From NCBI RefSeq assembly GCF_039566955.1, contig NZ_CP154796.1, positions 4,960,001-5,024,000 of the forward strand: a stretch of 64,000 nt of DNA, read 5' to 3'. The notes under the pieces were generated by a model that saw only the letters and a program-made list of their open reading frames with translations, searched no databases and had not been told where the DNA came from. The stretch comes from Micromonospora sp. DSM 45708. GTDB lineage: Bacteria; Actinomycetota; Actinomycetes; Mycobacteriales; Micromonosporaceae. Below, piece after piece: positions 45,191 to 55,006 of the stretch (the first letter of the stretch is position 1; every line of letters starts with the position of its first letter). Position numbers and translations under genes: made by a program.

Positions 45191-46763
45191 ACGGCGTCGC
45201 GGCGGCCTCCGGCGTCTCCTCCTCGGCCCGGTGGGCGCGGATCTTGTGCCCGACGCTGGTCAGGCAACGACCGCTGGCGAGGTCGAACTTCCACCCGTGG
45301 AGCTGGCAGGTGAGCTGGTCACCGTCCACGATGCCGAACCGGCTCAGGTCCGCCTTCAGGTGCGGGCAGCGCCGCTGCACCACCCAGCCGTCGAGCGTGA
45401 TGTCCTCGGCGTCGACGGCGCGCTCGTGCTCGTCGTACCAGCCTTCGGCGTACTGGAGGCGCTCGGTGGAGAGGCACTTGAAGAACGCGTAGACGAACTC
45501 GTTGTACTGGCCGATCCGGGCCGCCGAGAACCGGCAGGAGAGGAAGAGCGAGTTGACCCAGTCGACCTCGCCGATGTGGAACAGGTGCTCGATCAGCGCC
45601 CGCTCGGTGCGGAACCGGTAGCGGACCTTCTCGTCCGCGTACGGCCGGACCTCCTTGCCCGGGAAGTCGACCACGATCGACTCGACGTCGGTCCCGTCGT
45701 AGCTCACCAGGTCGAAGCGGACCGGGCCGCCGACGCCCTTGGCCAGGTAGATCGACTCGTCCAGCAGCGGCTCGATCCGGCGCTTCATCTCGGCCAGCAC
45801 GTCGATCTCCGGGTGCCGCCAGGACGCCTTCTCGGCCTCGATGACGCCGCGCTTGCGCTCCCGCATCTCCTCCAGGTGGGCGACCTTGTTCGCGAAGAAC
45901 TCCTCCACCGGCACCGGGTGGGTGGTGGTCGCGCCCTCGGTGGTGATCTCGGTGACGCTGCCCGGCAGCAGCACGATGCCGTTGTCGCCGCCGACCTTCG
46001 CGTACTCGGCCAGGAAGACCGACTGGTCGGGGAAGATGTTGCCCTCGTCGCCGAAGATGTCGTTGAACTGCCACAGCTCGTCGTCGAGGAAGCAGGGCGG
46101 GCCGGCGATCGGGAAGACGTGGTCGGCCTTCAGGTCGTCGATGTAGCGCCAGGTGCGGTCGAACTGCCGGTCCCGCTTCTGCTTGCCGAACGCGGTCTTC
46201 GCCGACTGCGGCAGCTCGTAGACCATCGGGTACCAGATCGCGCCGGAGAACTGGAGCATGTGCGCGTGCACGTGGCCCAGCTCGGCGAACACGGTCAGGT
46301 CGGTGGGGCGGGCGTCGTTCTGGTTGAGCAGCCGGACGCCGTCGTACTCGACCCAGAGCGACGAGTCGCCGATCGGGCCGTCGGTCGGGCTGGTCAACGC
46401 CTGGATCATGATCTTCAGGCCGCCGGGCAGCTCCACGACCTGCTCGTTCGGGGCCTTCAGGAACTTCGTGAAGCCCAACTCCCGCAGCTCGTCCTCCATC
46501 TCGGAGGTCGGGTACTCGGGCAGCAGGACGGTGGCGTCCTTCGACACGAAGTCCCGCAGGTGCTTCGCGTCGAAGTGGTCCCGGTGCAGGTGCGACACGT
46601 ACAGGTAGTCGGTCTGGCCCAGCGTCGCCCAGTCGAGCTGGGAGTTGTCCGGGAAGGGGAACCAGGAGGCGAAGTAGGCGGGATTGACCCACGGGTCGCA
46701 CAGGATGCTGCCCGCGGGCGTGTCGATCCGCATGCTGGCGTGGCCCGTACCGGTCACTCGCAC
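45189..46763 (-). CDS. Metallo-beta-lactamase-fold/Rieske [2Fe-2S] fusion protein
   Basis: The 524-residue protein has an N-terminal MBL fold with HLHRDH (H58, H60, D62, H63). A long middle part follows, and a C-terminal Rieske domain has cluster ligands C466, H468, C486 and H489 (CPH then CQLHGWKF). CMP-N-acetylneuraminate hydroxylase also combines Rieske and MBL parts, but in reverse order, so this protein may hydroxylate or oxidise an unknown substrate. The GTG at 46763 with GAGGGGG upstream is chosen; a TTG at 46778 would add five residues. Without a reductase gene nearby, the electron donor is unclear. Confidence 0.88.
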   Translation of the reverse strand: MRVTGTGHASMRIDTPAGSILCDPWVNPAYFASWFPFPDNSQLDWATLGQTDYLYVSHLHRDHFDAKHLRDFVSKDATVLLPEYPTSEMEDELRELGFTKFLKAPNEQVVELPGGLKIMIQALTSPTDGPIGDSSLWVEYDGVRLLNQNDARPTDLTVFAELGHVHAHMLQFSGAIWYPMVYELPQSAKTAFGKQKRDRQFDRTWRYIDDLKADHVFPIAGPPCFLDDELWQFNDIFGDEGNIFPDQSVFLAEYAKVGGDNGIVLLPGSVTEITTEGATTTHPVPVEEFFANKVAHLEEMRERKRGVIEAEKASWRHPEIDVLAEMKRRIEPLLDESIYLAKGVGGPVRFDLVSYDGTDVESIVVDFPGKEVRPYADEKVRYRFRTERALIEHLFHIGEVDWVNSLFLSCRFSAARIGQYNEFVYAFFKCLSTERLQYAEGWYDEHERAVDAEDITLDGWVVQRRCPHLKADLSRFGIVDGDQLTCQLHGWKFDLASGRCLTSVGHKIRAHRAEEETPEAAATP

Positions 46764-47020
46764 CGTAGTCCCCCTCAAAAAGGCATCAGGCGTACGTCAA
46801 GACGCTACCGGAGACAGTGTGGTCGCCGTCCCGCGACGCCCACAGTGCCGGCCGGCCCCCGCGGAACAGGTCCAACGGCCCGGGCCGATCCGACCGTCGT
46901 CGCGCCGGCCGCCGGTCGCCCGCCCGGGTCGTCCGGCCCCGTCCGGTCGGACCCTGCGCCGGGCCCGGCACGCGGCGTGCCAGACTAACCGGAGATCCGA
47001 TCGCGAGGGAAGGACCGACA

Positions 47021-47245
47021 GTGGCAGGAGACGAGCCGGTAACCGCGCCAGACCAGCACAGGCCCGGGCACCGCAGGTCCGGACGGATCGGGGCGGTGGT
47101 GTCGGCCGTGGCCCTGGTGTTGATGGCGCTCTGCGGCACCGAGGAGGGCCGGGTGGAGCACATCTGGCTGTTCGGGATCGCCGCGCTGCTGCTCGCCATC
47201 GTCATCGGCGACGCCGTGCTGCGCCGCAACGGCCTGCGGTCCTGA
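47021..47245 (+). CDS. DUF2631 small membrane protein
   Basis: The 74-residue protein has EPVTAPDQHRPG, two helices, the loop GTEEGRVEHIWLFGI and the end DAVLRRNGLR. These are characteristic of DUF2631. The function is unknown. The Mycobacterium homologue (Rv2876, from memory) lies near dxr, so this is part of the conserved block. GGAAGGA precedes the GTG. The 242 bases between it and the fusion gene hold no other gene. Confidence 0.88.
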   Translation: MAGDEPVTAPDQHRPGHRRSGRIGAVVSAVALVLMALCGTEEGRVEHIWLFGIAALLLAIVIGDAVLRRNGLRS

Positions 47246-47267
47246 CGCCCGGCGCCAGCGGTACGCG

Positions 47268-47299
47268 GAAGGGCCCGTCCCCTCGGGGGCGGGCCCTTC
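47268..47299. terminator. Bidirectional terminator
   Basis: GAAGGGCCCGTCCCC (47268-47282) pairs with GGGGGCGGGCCCTTC (47285-47299) with one G-U position. It lies 22 bases after the DUF2631 stop and 15 bases past the stop of the convergent DivIVA-like gene. Confidence 0.75.
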
Positions 47300-47314
47300 G
47301 TCGTCGGGTGCGGC

Positions 47315-48505
47315 TCAGCGACCGAGCAGGATGTCCTGGACGTCCTTGAGCGCGGCGTCGACCTCCGCCTCGAAGTAGCCGCCGGGCACCAGCCCGAAGC
47401 GCAGCGTGTCGAGTTCCTTCGGGTTCACCGGCATCGCGTTGCGCCCCTGCATGCCGCCGAGCAGCGTGTCGAAGAACCGGTCGACCTGGTCCGGGTCGTA
47501 TCCGCTGCCGAACCGCCGGACCTGGAAGCCGCGCCGGATCTGGTCGACGCGATGCAGGTCGCTGCCGGGCGGGCCGGCCATCGGCGGTCCCACCATCGGC
47601 GGCCCGCCGGCGGGCGGGCCGACCAGCGGCGGGCCCGTCATCGAGGGGCCGCCGCCGTAGCCCTGGTCCGGCGGGCCGTAGCCCGGATCCGGCGGACCGT
47701 AGCCCGGCTGCGGCAACGCCGGCGGGCCGGCCGGGCCACGCCCGCGCAGCTCACGCAGGTCCCGCTCGGGCATCCGGATCTCCGCGGTCATGTCGGCCCG
47801 ACCGTGCCGGCCGGCCTCGAAGCCGTCGAAGCGGTCACTCGGGCCGCCGTACCCACCCGGGCCGCTGTCCTGGCCGTAACCACCGGGGCCGGCGTCCTGG
47901 CCGTATCCGCCGGGACCGGCGTCCTGGCCGTATCCGCCGGGACCGGGCGGCAGGCTGCGCGGCGGCGGTCCGCCGTGCCCGATCGGGGCGCCCGGCCCGG
48001 GGCCCATCGGGCCGGGACCGGCCGGGCCGCGCGGCGCGTCGTAACCGCCGCGCGGGCCGTCGTACCCACCGGCGAACGCGCCGGTCGGCTCGTCGTAGCG
48101 GTTGCCGTAGCGGTCGACCGGCGGGCCGGCCTGGGCCGGCATCTGCCGGGGCGGCATCGGCGGCTGCGGCACCGGGGACAGGCCACGGTCGTCGCGCATC
48201 GGCGGGCCCCCGGGCCGGTCGGCCATCCGGGGATCGCCACCCCGCCCGCCGGGGACGCCGGCGCGCTCCTCCAGCTCGGCGAGCTGCCGCTCGACCCGGT
48301 CGAGGTGCAGGTCGACCTGCCACTCGTCGTAGCCGTTGAAGCGGACCCGGAAGACGACGTCGTGGACCTCCTGGGACGCGACGGGCGCACCGACCGGCTG
48401 GCCGTCGAGGGTCGCCTCGACCCGGTCCAGGAAGGCGTCGACCTCGTCGACCTTGTATCCCCGGCGGAGCGCCTTTCGCCGGAAACGCTGACCCTGACTC
48501 GCCAC
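47315..48505 (-). CDS. DivIVA-domain-containing protein with two DivIVA-like segments
   Basis: The 396-residue protein starts with a DivIVA-type motif (RGYKVDEVDAFLDRVEATL). A second such motif stands near the C terminus (FGSGYDPDQVDRFFDTLLGG). Between them are about 230 residues rich in Gly, Pro and Asp, including three GPGGYGQDA units. It may be a coiled-coil or scaffold protein of the cell pole or septum, but it is much shorter in coiled regions than DivIVA itself. The GTG at 48505 has CAGGAGA upstream. It lies 22 bases downstream of rlmN. Confidence 0.82.
   Translation of the reverse strand: MASQGQRFRRKALRRGYKVDEVDAFLDRVEATLDGQPVGAPVASQEVHDVVFRVRFNGYDEWQVDLHLDRVERQLAELEERAGVPGGRGGDPRMADRPGGPPMRDDRGLSPVPQPPMPPRQMPAQAGPPVDRYGNRYDEPTGAFAGGYDGPRGGYDAPRGPAGPGPMGPGPGAPIGHGGPPPRSLPPGPGGYGQDAGPGGYGQDAGPGGYGQDSGPGGYGGPSDRFDGFEAGRHGRADMTAEIRMPERDLRELRGRGPAGPPALPQPGYGPPDPGYGPPDQGYGGGPSMTGPPLVGPPAGGPPMVGPPMAGPPGSDLHRVDQIRRGFQVRRFGSGYDPDQVDRFFDTLLGGMQGRNAMPVNPKELDTLRFGLVPGGYFEAEVDAALKDVQDILLGR
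47867..47947. repeat. Three tandem 27-bp units in the DivIVA-like gene
   Basis: Units of 27 bases beginning GTCCTGGCCGTATCCGCCGG occur at 47867-47893, 47894-47920 and 47921-47947; the first differs at a few places. They encode the repeated GPGGYGQDA. Confidence 0.85.
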
Positions 48506-48527
48506 TATGTCTCCTGGTCTCGTACCG

Positions 48528-49673
48528 CTACGCCGTTGCCGCGCGGGGGTCGCTGTCGGTGTCCTCGGCGGCGGCGAGCTGCCCACACGCACCGTCGATC
48601 TCGCGCCCCCGGGTGTCCCGCACCGTGGTGGACACGCCGGCGTCGCGCAACCGCCTGACGAACTCCCGCTCGACCGGCTTCGGGCTGGCGTCCCAGCGGC
48701 TGCCCGAAGTCGGGTTGAGCGGGATCAGGTTCACGTGGGCCAACTTGCCCGCCAGTAGCCGCCCGAGCAGGTCGGCCCGCCACGGCTGGTCGTTCACGTC
48801 CTTGATCATCGCGTACTCGATGGACACGCGACGCCCCGTCGTGGCCACGTAGTCCCACGCCGCGTCCAGCACCTCGGACACCTTCCAGCGCTGGTTGACC
48901 GGGACGAGTTCGTCGCGCAGCTCATCATCGGGCGCGTGCAGCGACAACGCAAGGGTCACGGAGAGGTCTTCGCTGGCCAGTCGGCGGATGGCCGGCACCA
49001 GACCGACCGTGGAGACGGTGATGTGCCGCTGGGACAGGCCGAGCCCTTCCGGGGCCGGCGCGACCAGCCGGCGGATCGCCGCCACCACCCGCGCGTAGTT
49101 GGCCAACGGCTCGCCCATGCCCATGAACACCACGTGCGACAGCCGCGGCGGCGAGCCGGCCACCGCCCCGGAGGCGGCCACGCCGGCCAGGTAGACGGCC
49201 TGGTCCACGATCTCCGCGGTGGAGAGGTTGCGGGTCAGCCCGGCCTGGCCGGTGGCGCAGAACGGGCAGGCCATGCCGCAGCCGGCCTGGCTGGAGATGC
49301 AGACGGTGACCCGGTCCGGGTAACCCATCAGCACGCTCTCCACCAGCGAGCCGTCGTGCAGCCGCCAGAGCGCCTTGCGGGTGGCGCCGTCGTCGCACGC
49401 CAGCTCGCGGACCGGGGTGAGCAGGGTGGGCAGCAGCGTGCCGGCCAGCCGCTCCCGGGTCGCCGCCGGCAGGTCGGTCATCCGCTCCGGGTCACGGACC
49501 AGGCGGCCGAAGTAGTGGTTCGACACCTGCTTGGCGCGGAACGCCGGCTCGCCCAGCTCGGTGACGAGCGCCTGCCGGCCCGGCAGGTCGAGGTCGGCGA
49601 GGTGGCGGGGAGGCATCGCGGGTCGACGGCCGCGGCCGTCGGGGTCTACGGAGATCAGCGGAAGGCTCGTCAT
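48528..49673 (-). CDS. rlmN: 23S rRNA (adenine-C2)-methyltransferase / tRNA methyltransferase
   Basis: RlmN methylates A2503 of 23S rRNA and A37 of some tRNAs by radical-SAM chemistry. The 381-residue protein has the cluster motif CGMACPFC (C132, C136, C139) and C125 in VCISSQAGC. The methyl-carrying C363 lies in GACGQL, and the GMGEPLANY motif binds SAM. The ATG at 49673 removes a non-homologous upstream extension. The gene follows cdsA after a hairpin. Confidence 0.96.
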   Translation of the reverse strand: MTSLPLISVDPDGRGRRPAMPPRHLADLDLPGRQALVTELGEPAFRAKQVSNHYFGRLVRDPERMTDLPAATRERLAGTLLPTLLTPVRELACDDGATRKALWRLHDGSLVESVLMGYPDRVTVCISSQAGCGMACPFCATGQAGLTRNLSTAEIVDQAVYLAGVAASGAVAGSPPRLSHVVFMGMGEPLANYARVVAAIRRLVAPAPEGLGLSQRHITVSTVGLVPAIRRLASEDLSVTLALSLHAPDDELRDELVPVNQRWKVSEVLDAAWDYVATTGRRVSIEYAMIKDVNDQPWRADLLGRLLAGKLAHVNLIPLNPTSGSRWDASPKPVEREFVRRLRDAGVSTTVRDTRGREIDGACGQLAAAEDTDSDPRAATA

Positions 49674-49729
49674 GGCGCGTCCAGTCTGACACGCGCCGAG
49701 CCGGGCGCACCGGTCCACCGGCGCCGAAC

Positions 49730-49755
49730 CGCCCCCGACCGGCCGGTCGGGGGCG
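49730..49755 (-). terminator. Hairpin after cdsA
   Basis: CGCCCCCGACC (49730-49740) and GGTCGGGGGCG (49745-49755) pair exactly around GGCC. It lies 23 bases downstream of cdsA and 57 bases before rlmN. Confidence 0.7.
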
Positions 49756-49777
49756 TGACGACGACGTGATCCATCCC

Positions 49778-51109
49778 TCAGCCCACCACCGGCACGAACA
49801 CCGCCAGCAGCAGGTACGCCGTCGGCACCGCGAAGAGGATCGAGTCGAGCCGGTCCATCAGGCCGCCGTGGCCGGGCAGCAGGTTGCTCATGTCCTTGAC
49901 GCCCAGATCACGCTTGATCATCGACTCGGCGAGGTCACCGAGCACCGCCGCGCAGGAGATCGCCATCCCGAACAGCGCGCCCCACCACGGAGCCACGTCG
50001 AACAGCAGCCACAGCAGCAGCGCGCTGCCCACAGCGGCGGCGGTGACCGAGCCGGCGAAGCCCTCCCACGACTTCTTCGGGCTGATCTTCGGGGCCATCG
50101 GACGCTTGCCGAAGGCCACCCCGGCGGCGTAACCACCGGTGTCGGAGAGCACCACCCCCACCAGCGTGACCAGCACCCGCAGGTGACCGTCGTCGGGCGC
50201 GGCGGCGAGCAGGGCCGCGAAGCCGGCGAGGAACGGCACGTAGACCGCGATCAGCGTGGCCGCGGTCAGGTCACGCTGGTAGTTGCCGGGACCGTCACCG
50301 AGCCGCCAGATCATCGTGCCCAGCACGGTGACCAGCAGCCCGAGGCAGAGCGCGTCCGGGCCGGCGAACCAGGCCAGCCCGACCATGATCACGCCACCGG
50401 CGACCAGCGGCACCAGCGGCGGGTGGGCGCCGCTGCGGCGGACCGCCCGTGCCATCTCCCAACTGCCGATCGCCACCGCGGCGGCGAGCACGGCCAGGAA
50501 CGCCGGCAGGAAGAAGAAGAGCGGCACCACGATCGCCGCGCCGAGGGCCACCCCGACGCCGATCGCCGCCGGCAGGTTGCGGCCGGCCCGGGACGCCGGC
50601 GGCGCGGTGGTCGGGGGACGGTCCGCGCTCGCCCGCCGACGCCCCTTCGACCGGCGGCCGGCCGACGGTCCGGGCGCGGGCTCGTCACGTACCGCGAGGT
50701 CGTCACGGAGCGCGAGGTCGTCACGGAGGGCGAGGTCGTCACGGAGGGCGAGGTCGTCACGGAGGGCGAGGTCGTCACGGACCGGGGCGATCTGCGCGGT
50801 CGGGTAGTCGTCGTCCGGCCGGTCGCCGCCCCGCGGACCGCGGTCGCCGGGCCCCGGCTCGTCCCACCGGCCGCGCGGCGCGGCCGGGGATCCGTCGGAC
50901 GGCCACGGCGCGTCGTGGTGCCGCTGCTCCACCGGGTACGGGTCGGTGACCGGCCCGGCGTAGGCCTCCGCCTCGGGGTAGGCGTCCGGGCCGGGGCCGG
51001 GACGCCGCCACGGGCCGGGCTCCAGGTCGGTCTCCGGCCAGGGCAGGGCGGGGGCCGAGCGCTCCCAGCCGCGCGGCTCGGTGCTGCCGTAGGGGTCGGG
51101 GTGGGACAT
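49778..51109 (-). CDS. cdsA: Phosphatidate cytidylyltransferase (CDP-diacylglycerol synthase)
   Basis: CdsA makes CDP-diacylglycerol for phospholipid synthesis. The last 250 residues hold about eight helices, [20 protein letters not shown] and the family signature [20 protein letters not shown]. The first roughly 190 residues are a soluble, acidic, proline-rich tail, much longer than in many homologues. This tail includes five RDDLAL-type six-residue repeats from a DNA tandem array. The ATG at 51109 (MSHPDPYG) is the probable start. It is downstream of frr. Confidence 0.94.
   Translation of the reverse strand: MSHPDPYGSTEPRGWERSAPALPWPETDLEPGPWRRPGPGPDAYPEAEAYAGPVTDPYPVEQRHHDAPWPSDGSPAAPRGRWDEPGPGDRGPRGGDRPDDDYPTAQIAPVRDDLALRDDLALRDDLALRDDLALRDDLAVRDEPAPGPSAGRRSKGRRRASADRPPTTAPPASRAGRNLPAAIGVGVALGAAIVVPLFFFLPAFLAVLAAAVAIGSWEMARAVRRSGAHPPLVPLVAGGVIMVGLAWFAGPDALCLGLLVTVLGTMIWRLGDGPGNYQRDLTAATLIAVYVPFLAGFAALLAAAPDDGHLRVLVTLVGVVLSDTGGYAAGVAFGKRPMAPKISPKKSWEGFAGSVTAAAVGSALLLWLLFDVAPWWGALFGMAISCAAVLGDLAESMIKRDLGVKDMSNLLPGHGGLMDRLDSILFAVPTAYLLLAVFVPVVG
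50683..50790. repeat. Tandem 18-bp array within cdsA
   Basis: Five units of the type CGTCACGGAGGGCGAGGT run from 50683 to 50772; the three central ones are identical. A degenerate sixth follows to 50790. They encode RDDLAL repeats on the minus strand. Confidence 0.9.
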
Positions 51110-51309
51110 CACGCACCGGCAGACGGTACGAAAGCCACCACATGACGCAAGACCAAAACCATCCCCTACCGGCGTGAGACTTCCTGTTGACCGACCGACG
51201 ACCGGACGATCCCCGCCGTTCACCCGGTGGTGGTCGCCGAATCGTGCCGAGCCTACTGCAACCGCCCGGCGTCGAGGGTGGACGCCACCGGGCACGACGA
51301 CGGCACCGG

Positions 51310-51337
51310 GCCGCCGCCCGGGGTGCCGGGCGGCGGC
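51310..51337 (-). terminator. Strong GC hairpin after frr
   Basis: A 12-bp stem (51310-51321 with 51326-51337, CCGCCGCCCGG / CCGGGCGGCGG) lies 33 bases downstream of the frr stop. The rest of the 260-base gap before cdsA shows no gene. Confidence 0.65.
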
Positions 51338-51369
51338 GGCGCGGTGCCGTGACGGAGTGGGCGGGCCGC

Positions 51370-51927
51370 TCAGACCTCGAGCAGCTCGCTCTCCTTGTGC
51401 TTGATCATTTCATCCACCGTGGCGACGAAGCGCTGGGTCAGGTCGTCCAGGTCCTTCTCCGCGCGCCGGCCCTCGTCCTCGCCGACCTCGCCGTCCTTGA
51501 CCAGGCGGTCCAGCTCTTCCTTGCCCTTGCGGCGGATGTTACGGACGGCGACCTTCGCCTCCTCGCCCTTCTGCCGGGCGACCTTGATCATCTCGCGTCG
51601 CCGCTCCTCGGTCATCTGCGGGAGCACGATGCGCAGCTGGTTGCCCTCGTTGTTCGGGTTCACCCCGAGATCCGAGTCGCGGATCGCCTTCTCCATCGCA
51701 TTGGTCTGCGAGGTGTCGTACGGCTTGATGATCACCATGCGCGGCTCGGGCACCGCGATGGACGCCATCTGCGGCAGCGGGGTCGGGCTGCCGTAGTAGT
51801 CGATGACGATCCGGGCGAACATGGCGGCGTTGGCGCGACCGGTGCGGATCCCGCCGAATTCCTCCCTGGCGTGCTCGATGGCACGCTCCATCTTTTCCTC
51901 CGCCTCGAGGAGGGTGTCGTCGATCAC
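51370..51927 (-). CDS. frr: Ribosome recycling factor
   Basis: The 185-residue length is standard. The hinge and triple-helix parts are recognisable: [47 protein letters not shown] and the C-terminal helix to ELLEV. It frees ribosomes after termination together with EF-G. The start is GTG at 51927. It lies 83 bases downstream of pyrH. Confidence 0.98.
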   Translation of the reverse strand: MIDDTLLEAEEKMERAIEHAREEFGGIRTGRANAAMFARIVIDYYGSPTPLPQMASIAVPEPRMVIIKPYDTSQTNAMEKAIRDSDLGVNPNNEGNQLRIVLPQMTEERRREMIKVARQKGEEAKVAVRNIRRKGKEELDRLVKDGEVGEDEGRRAEKDLDDLTQRFVATVDEMIKHKESELLEV

Positions 51928-52010
51928 CGGTCTCCTCGCCTCCTTCTGTCGCTCGTCGTGGGCTGTGCTGGGGCTGTGGCAGAGGACCGCTGCCGGTCCG
52001 GGTGGGCCGG

Positions 52011-52778
52011 TCAGGCGGTGATCAGCGTGCCGATCTTCTCACCGCCGACGGCGCGGACGATCGTGTCGTCACCCTGGGCGCCGAAGACCAGCATCGGCAG
52101 GCCGTTCTCCATGCAGAGGCTGAACGCGGCGGCGTCGGCGACCCGCAGGTTGCGGCGCAGCACCTCGGAGAAGGTGATCGAGTCGAGCTTGCTCGCCGTC
52201 GGATCGATCCGGGGGTCGGCGGTGTAGACCGCGTCCACGCCGTTCTTGCTCATCAGCACCACGTCCGCGCGGATCTCCAGCGCGCGCTGGGCGGCCACCG
52301 TGTCGGTGGAGAAGTACGGCATCCCGGCGCCGGCGCCGAAGATCACCACCCGGCCCTTCTCCAGGTGCCGGATCGCGCGCAGCGGGATGTACGGCTCGGC
52401 GACCTGGGCCATGGTGATGGCGCTCTGCACCCGGGTCTCGATGCCCTCCTTCTCCAGGAAGTCCTGGAGCGCGAGGCAGTTCATCACCGTGCCCAGCATG
52501 CCCATGTAGTCGGCGCGGGCGCGGTCCATGCCGCGCTTCTGCAGCTCGGCGCCGCGGAAGAAGTTGCCGCCGCCGACCACCACGGAGACCTGCACGCCGC
52601 GGCGGACCACGGTGGCGATCTGCCGGGCGATGCCCTGCACCACGTCCGGGTCGACGCCGATCGCGCCGCCGCCGAAGACCTCGCCGGAGAGCTTCAGCAC
52701 CACCCGACGGGACCGGCCGGGCGGAGGGGCGGTCGGGTCATCCGCCGCCAGGCTCCGGTCACTCACAACCTGCGTCAT
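52011..52778 (-). CDS. pyrH: UMP kinase
   Basis: PyrH phosphorylates UMP to UDP. The 255-residue protein has [37 protein letters not shown] and [13 protein letters not shown] of the bacterial UMP kinase family. The ATG at 52778 is preceded by a GGGGCGG site. Its place between tsf and frr is conserved in bacteria. Confidence 0.97.
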   Translation of the reverse strand: MTQVVSDRSLAADDPTAPPPGRSRRVVLKLSGEVFGGGAIGVDPDVVQGIARQIATVVRRGVQVSVVVGGGNFFRGAELQKRGMDRARADYMGMLGTVMNCLALQDFLEKEGIETRVQSAITMAQVAEPYIPLRAIRHLEKGRVVIFGAGAGMPYFSTDTVAAQRALEIRADVVLMSKNGVDAVYTADPRIDPTASKLDSITFSEVLRRNLRVADAAAFSLCMENGLPMLVFGAQGDDTIVRAVGGEKIGTLITA

Positions 52779-52843
52779 CCGCCCCGCCCCTTCTCCCCGC
52801 GCACCGCGCGAGCGTCGCGTACCTGCCCTTGCCGACCCTATGT

Positions 52844-52891
52844 GACGAGGAGGCCGCGGTGCCTGTCGCGTACACCGGCGGCCTCCTCGTC
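52844..52891 (-). terminator. Long hairpin between tsf and pyrH
   Basis: GACGAGGAGGCCGC (52844-52857) pairs exactly with GCGGCCTCCTCGTC (52878-52891), and five more pairs can form inside after one bulge. It may terminate the rpsB-tsf transcript or act as a processing site. Confidence 0.7.
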
Positions 52892-52932
52892 CACGTTTCT
52901 CGCGGCCCGGGCCCACGGCCCGGTGCGGCGGC

Positions 52933-53760
52933 TCAGGCCTGGCCGACCTCGAACCGCACGAAGCGGGTCACCTCGATGCCGGCCTCGGCCAGCACCTGCT
53001 TGACGGTCTTCTTGTTGTCGGCGACCGCGGCCTGCTCCAGCAGGACGAAGTCCTTGAAGAAGGCGTTCACCCGGCCCTCGACGATCTTCGGCAGCGCCGC
53101 CGCGGGCTTGTTCTCCTCGCGGGCGGTCTGCTCGGCGATGCGCCGCTCGGACTCGACCGTCTCGGCGGGCACCTCGTCGCGGGTGAGGTACTTCGGCCGC
53201 ATCGCGGCGATCTGCATCGCGACGCCGCGGGCGTCCGCGTCGCCCGCCTCGTCGGTCTTGCCGGAGAACTGCACCAGCACGCCGACCGCCGGGGGCAGGT
53301 CCTGGCTCTTGCGGTGCAGGTAGACCGCGGTGGTGCCGTCGAGCTTGGCGAAGCGGTTCAGCACCAGCTTCTCGCCGATCTTGGCGGACTGCTCCTGGAT
53401 CAGGTCGGCCACGCTCTTGCCGTCGATGGTGCTGGCGAGCAGCTCCTCGGCGTTGGTGGCGTCACTGGTCACGCCGTGCTCGACCAACTGCTGGGCCAGC
53501 GCGATGAAGGCGTCGTTCTTGGCGACGAAGTCGGTCTCGCAGTTGAGTTCGAGCAGCGCCTGGCCGGAGTGGGCGATGAGACCGTTGGCGGCGGTGCGAC
53601 CGGCCCGCTTGCCCACGTCCTTCGCGCCCTTGACGCGCAGGATCTCGACGGCCTTGTCGAAGTCGCCCTCGGCCTCGGTCAGCGCCTTCTTGGAGTCCAT
53701 CATGCCGGCGCCGGTGAGGTCCCGGAGCTTCTTGACGTCCGCGGCGGTGAAGTTGGACAT
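52933..53760 (-). CDS. tsf: Elongation factor Ts
   Basis: EF-Ts recycles EF-Tu from the GDP form. The 275-residue protein starts [20 protein letters not shown] and contains [12 protein letters not shown], both hallmarks. The coiled-coil and C-terminal domain follow. It is cotranscribed with rpsB across a hairpin. Confidence 0.98.
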   Translation of the reverse strand: MSNFTAADVKKLRDLTGAGMMDSKKALTEAEGDFDKAVEILRVKGAKDVGKRAGRTAANGLIAHSGQALLELNCETDFVAKNDAFIALAQQLVEHGVTSDATNAEELLASTIDGKSVADLIQEQSAKIGEKLVLNRFAKLDGTTAVYLHRKSQDLPPAVGVLVQFSGKTDEAGDADARGVAMQIAAMRPKYLTRDEVPAETVESERRIAEQTAREENKPAAALPKIVEGRVNAFFKDFVLLEQAAVADNKKTVKQVLAEAGIEVTRFVRFEVGQA

Positions 53761-53862
53761 GACTCTCTCTTCGGTGTCGGTGACTACTGCGGTGAGATGG
53801 TCTGGCTGCCGGTTACCCGGAACCGGGCCGGTGTCGCCCGGTGTGTCCGCCGCGCCCCGCCG

Positions 53863-53883
53863 GCCGGCCGAAAGTCGGCCGGC
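53863..53883 (-). terminator. rpsB-tsf intergenic hairpin
   Basis: GCCGGCCGA (53863-53871) and TCGGCCGGC (53875-53883) pair around AAG, and further GC pairs can form outward with one mismatch. A partial terminator here would lower tsf expression relative to rpsB. Confidence 0.65.
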
Positions 53884-53901
53884 GGGGACGCGACGGTGCG
53901 A

Positions 53902-54780
53902 TCACTCCGCGGCGGCGGTCGCCGGCTGCTCGGCAGCGGCCGGGGCCGGCTGCTCGGTGGCGGCGGCGGGCGCCGGCTGCTCGTCGGCCTTCTTCGGCTC
54001 CTCGAGCAGCTCGCGCTCCCACTCGGCCAGCGGCTCGTCGGCGCCGACCTGGCCCGCCTCGGGCTTCTCGTCGCCGCCCCGGCCACGGCCGGAACGCGCG
54101 ATCAGACCGTCGGCGACGGCCGCGGCGACGACCTTGGTCAGCAGCTCGGCCGAGCGGATGGCGTCGTCGTTACCCGGGATCGGGAAGTCGACCTCGTCCG
54201 GGTCGCAGTTGGTGTCCAGCACGGCGATCACCGGGATGCCCAGCTTGCGGGCCTCGTCGACGGCGATGTGCTCCTTCTTGGTGTCGACGATCCAGACCGC
54301 GGCCGGAAGCTTCTGCATGTCCCGCAGGCCACCGAGGGTCTTGGTGAGCTTGATCTTCTCGCGGGAGAGCTGGAGGGTTTCCTTCTTGGTGTAACCGGCG
54401 GCGGTGCCGCTCAGGTCACCCAGGGCCTCGAGCTCCTTCATCCGCTGGAGCCGCTTGTACACGGTCTGGAAGTTGGTCAGCATGCCACCGAGCCAGCGGT
54501 GGTTGACGTACGGCTGGCCGACCCGGGTCGCCTGCTCGGCGATGGCCTCCTGGGCCTGCTTCTTGGTGCCGACGAACAGGATGTGACCGCCGCCCGCGAC
54601 GGTGGTGCGGATGAACGCGTACGCCTTCTCGATGTAGTCGAGGGTCTGGCGCAGGTCGATGATGTAGATACCGTTGCGCTCGGTGAAGATGAAGCGCTTC
54701 ATCTTCGGGTTCCAGCGCCGGGTCTGGTGCCCGAAGTGCACACCGCTCTCCAGCAGCTGACGCATGGTCACGACGGCCAT
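53902..54780 (-). CDS. rpsB: 30S ribosomal protein S2
   Basis: The 292-residue protein begins [19 protein letters not shown] and has [11 protein letters not shown] and [11 protein letters not shown], all typical of S2. The last 50 residues are an Ala/Glu/Pro-rich tail found in actinobacterial S2 proteins. The 375-base upstream region holds a leader hairpin. Confidence 0.98.
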   Translation of the reverse strand: MAVVTMRQLLESGVHFGHQTRRWNPKMKRFIFTERNGIYIIDLRQTLDYIEKAYAFIRTTVAGGGHILFVGTKKQAQEAIAEQATRVGQPYVNHRWLGGMLTNFQTVYKRLQRMKELEALGDLSGTAAGYTKKETLQLSREKIKLTKTLGGLRDMQKLPAAVWIVDTKKEHIAVDEARKLGIPVIAVLDTNCDPDEVDFPIPGNDDAIRSAELLTKVVAAAVADGLIARSGRGRGGDEKPEAGQVGADEPLAEWERELLEEPKKADEQPAPAAATEQPAPAAAEQPATAAAE

Positions 54781-54814
54781 GGTGGGTACTCCTACTTTGT
54801 CCCTGGTTGTCCGT

Positions 54815-54851
54815 CCGGCCGGCGACCGGACGCCTGGCGCCCGGTCGCCGG
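54815..54851 (-). promoter_or_regulatory. rpsB leader hairpin
   Basis: GGCCGGCGACCGG (54815-54827) and CCGGTCGCCGGCC (54839-54851) form a perfect 13-bp stem with an 11-base loop, 35-71 bases upstream of the rpsB start. It could be the site of autoregulation by S2 or a 5' stability element. No gene was seen in the rest of 54781-55155. Confidence 0.55.
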
Positions 54852-55006
54852 CCAGGATGGGCCCGGACGAAGGACCGGGACCAGGGAGGCCGTCGCTCCA
54901 CGGAGGGACCGTGGAGAGGGCACGCGAGGTCGACCGCGCGAGGCGGTCGCCAGTTCACGAGTGTACGCGCCTTCTCCGCCCCCCGGCCCCGGGGTGCGCG
55001 GTCGCC

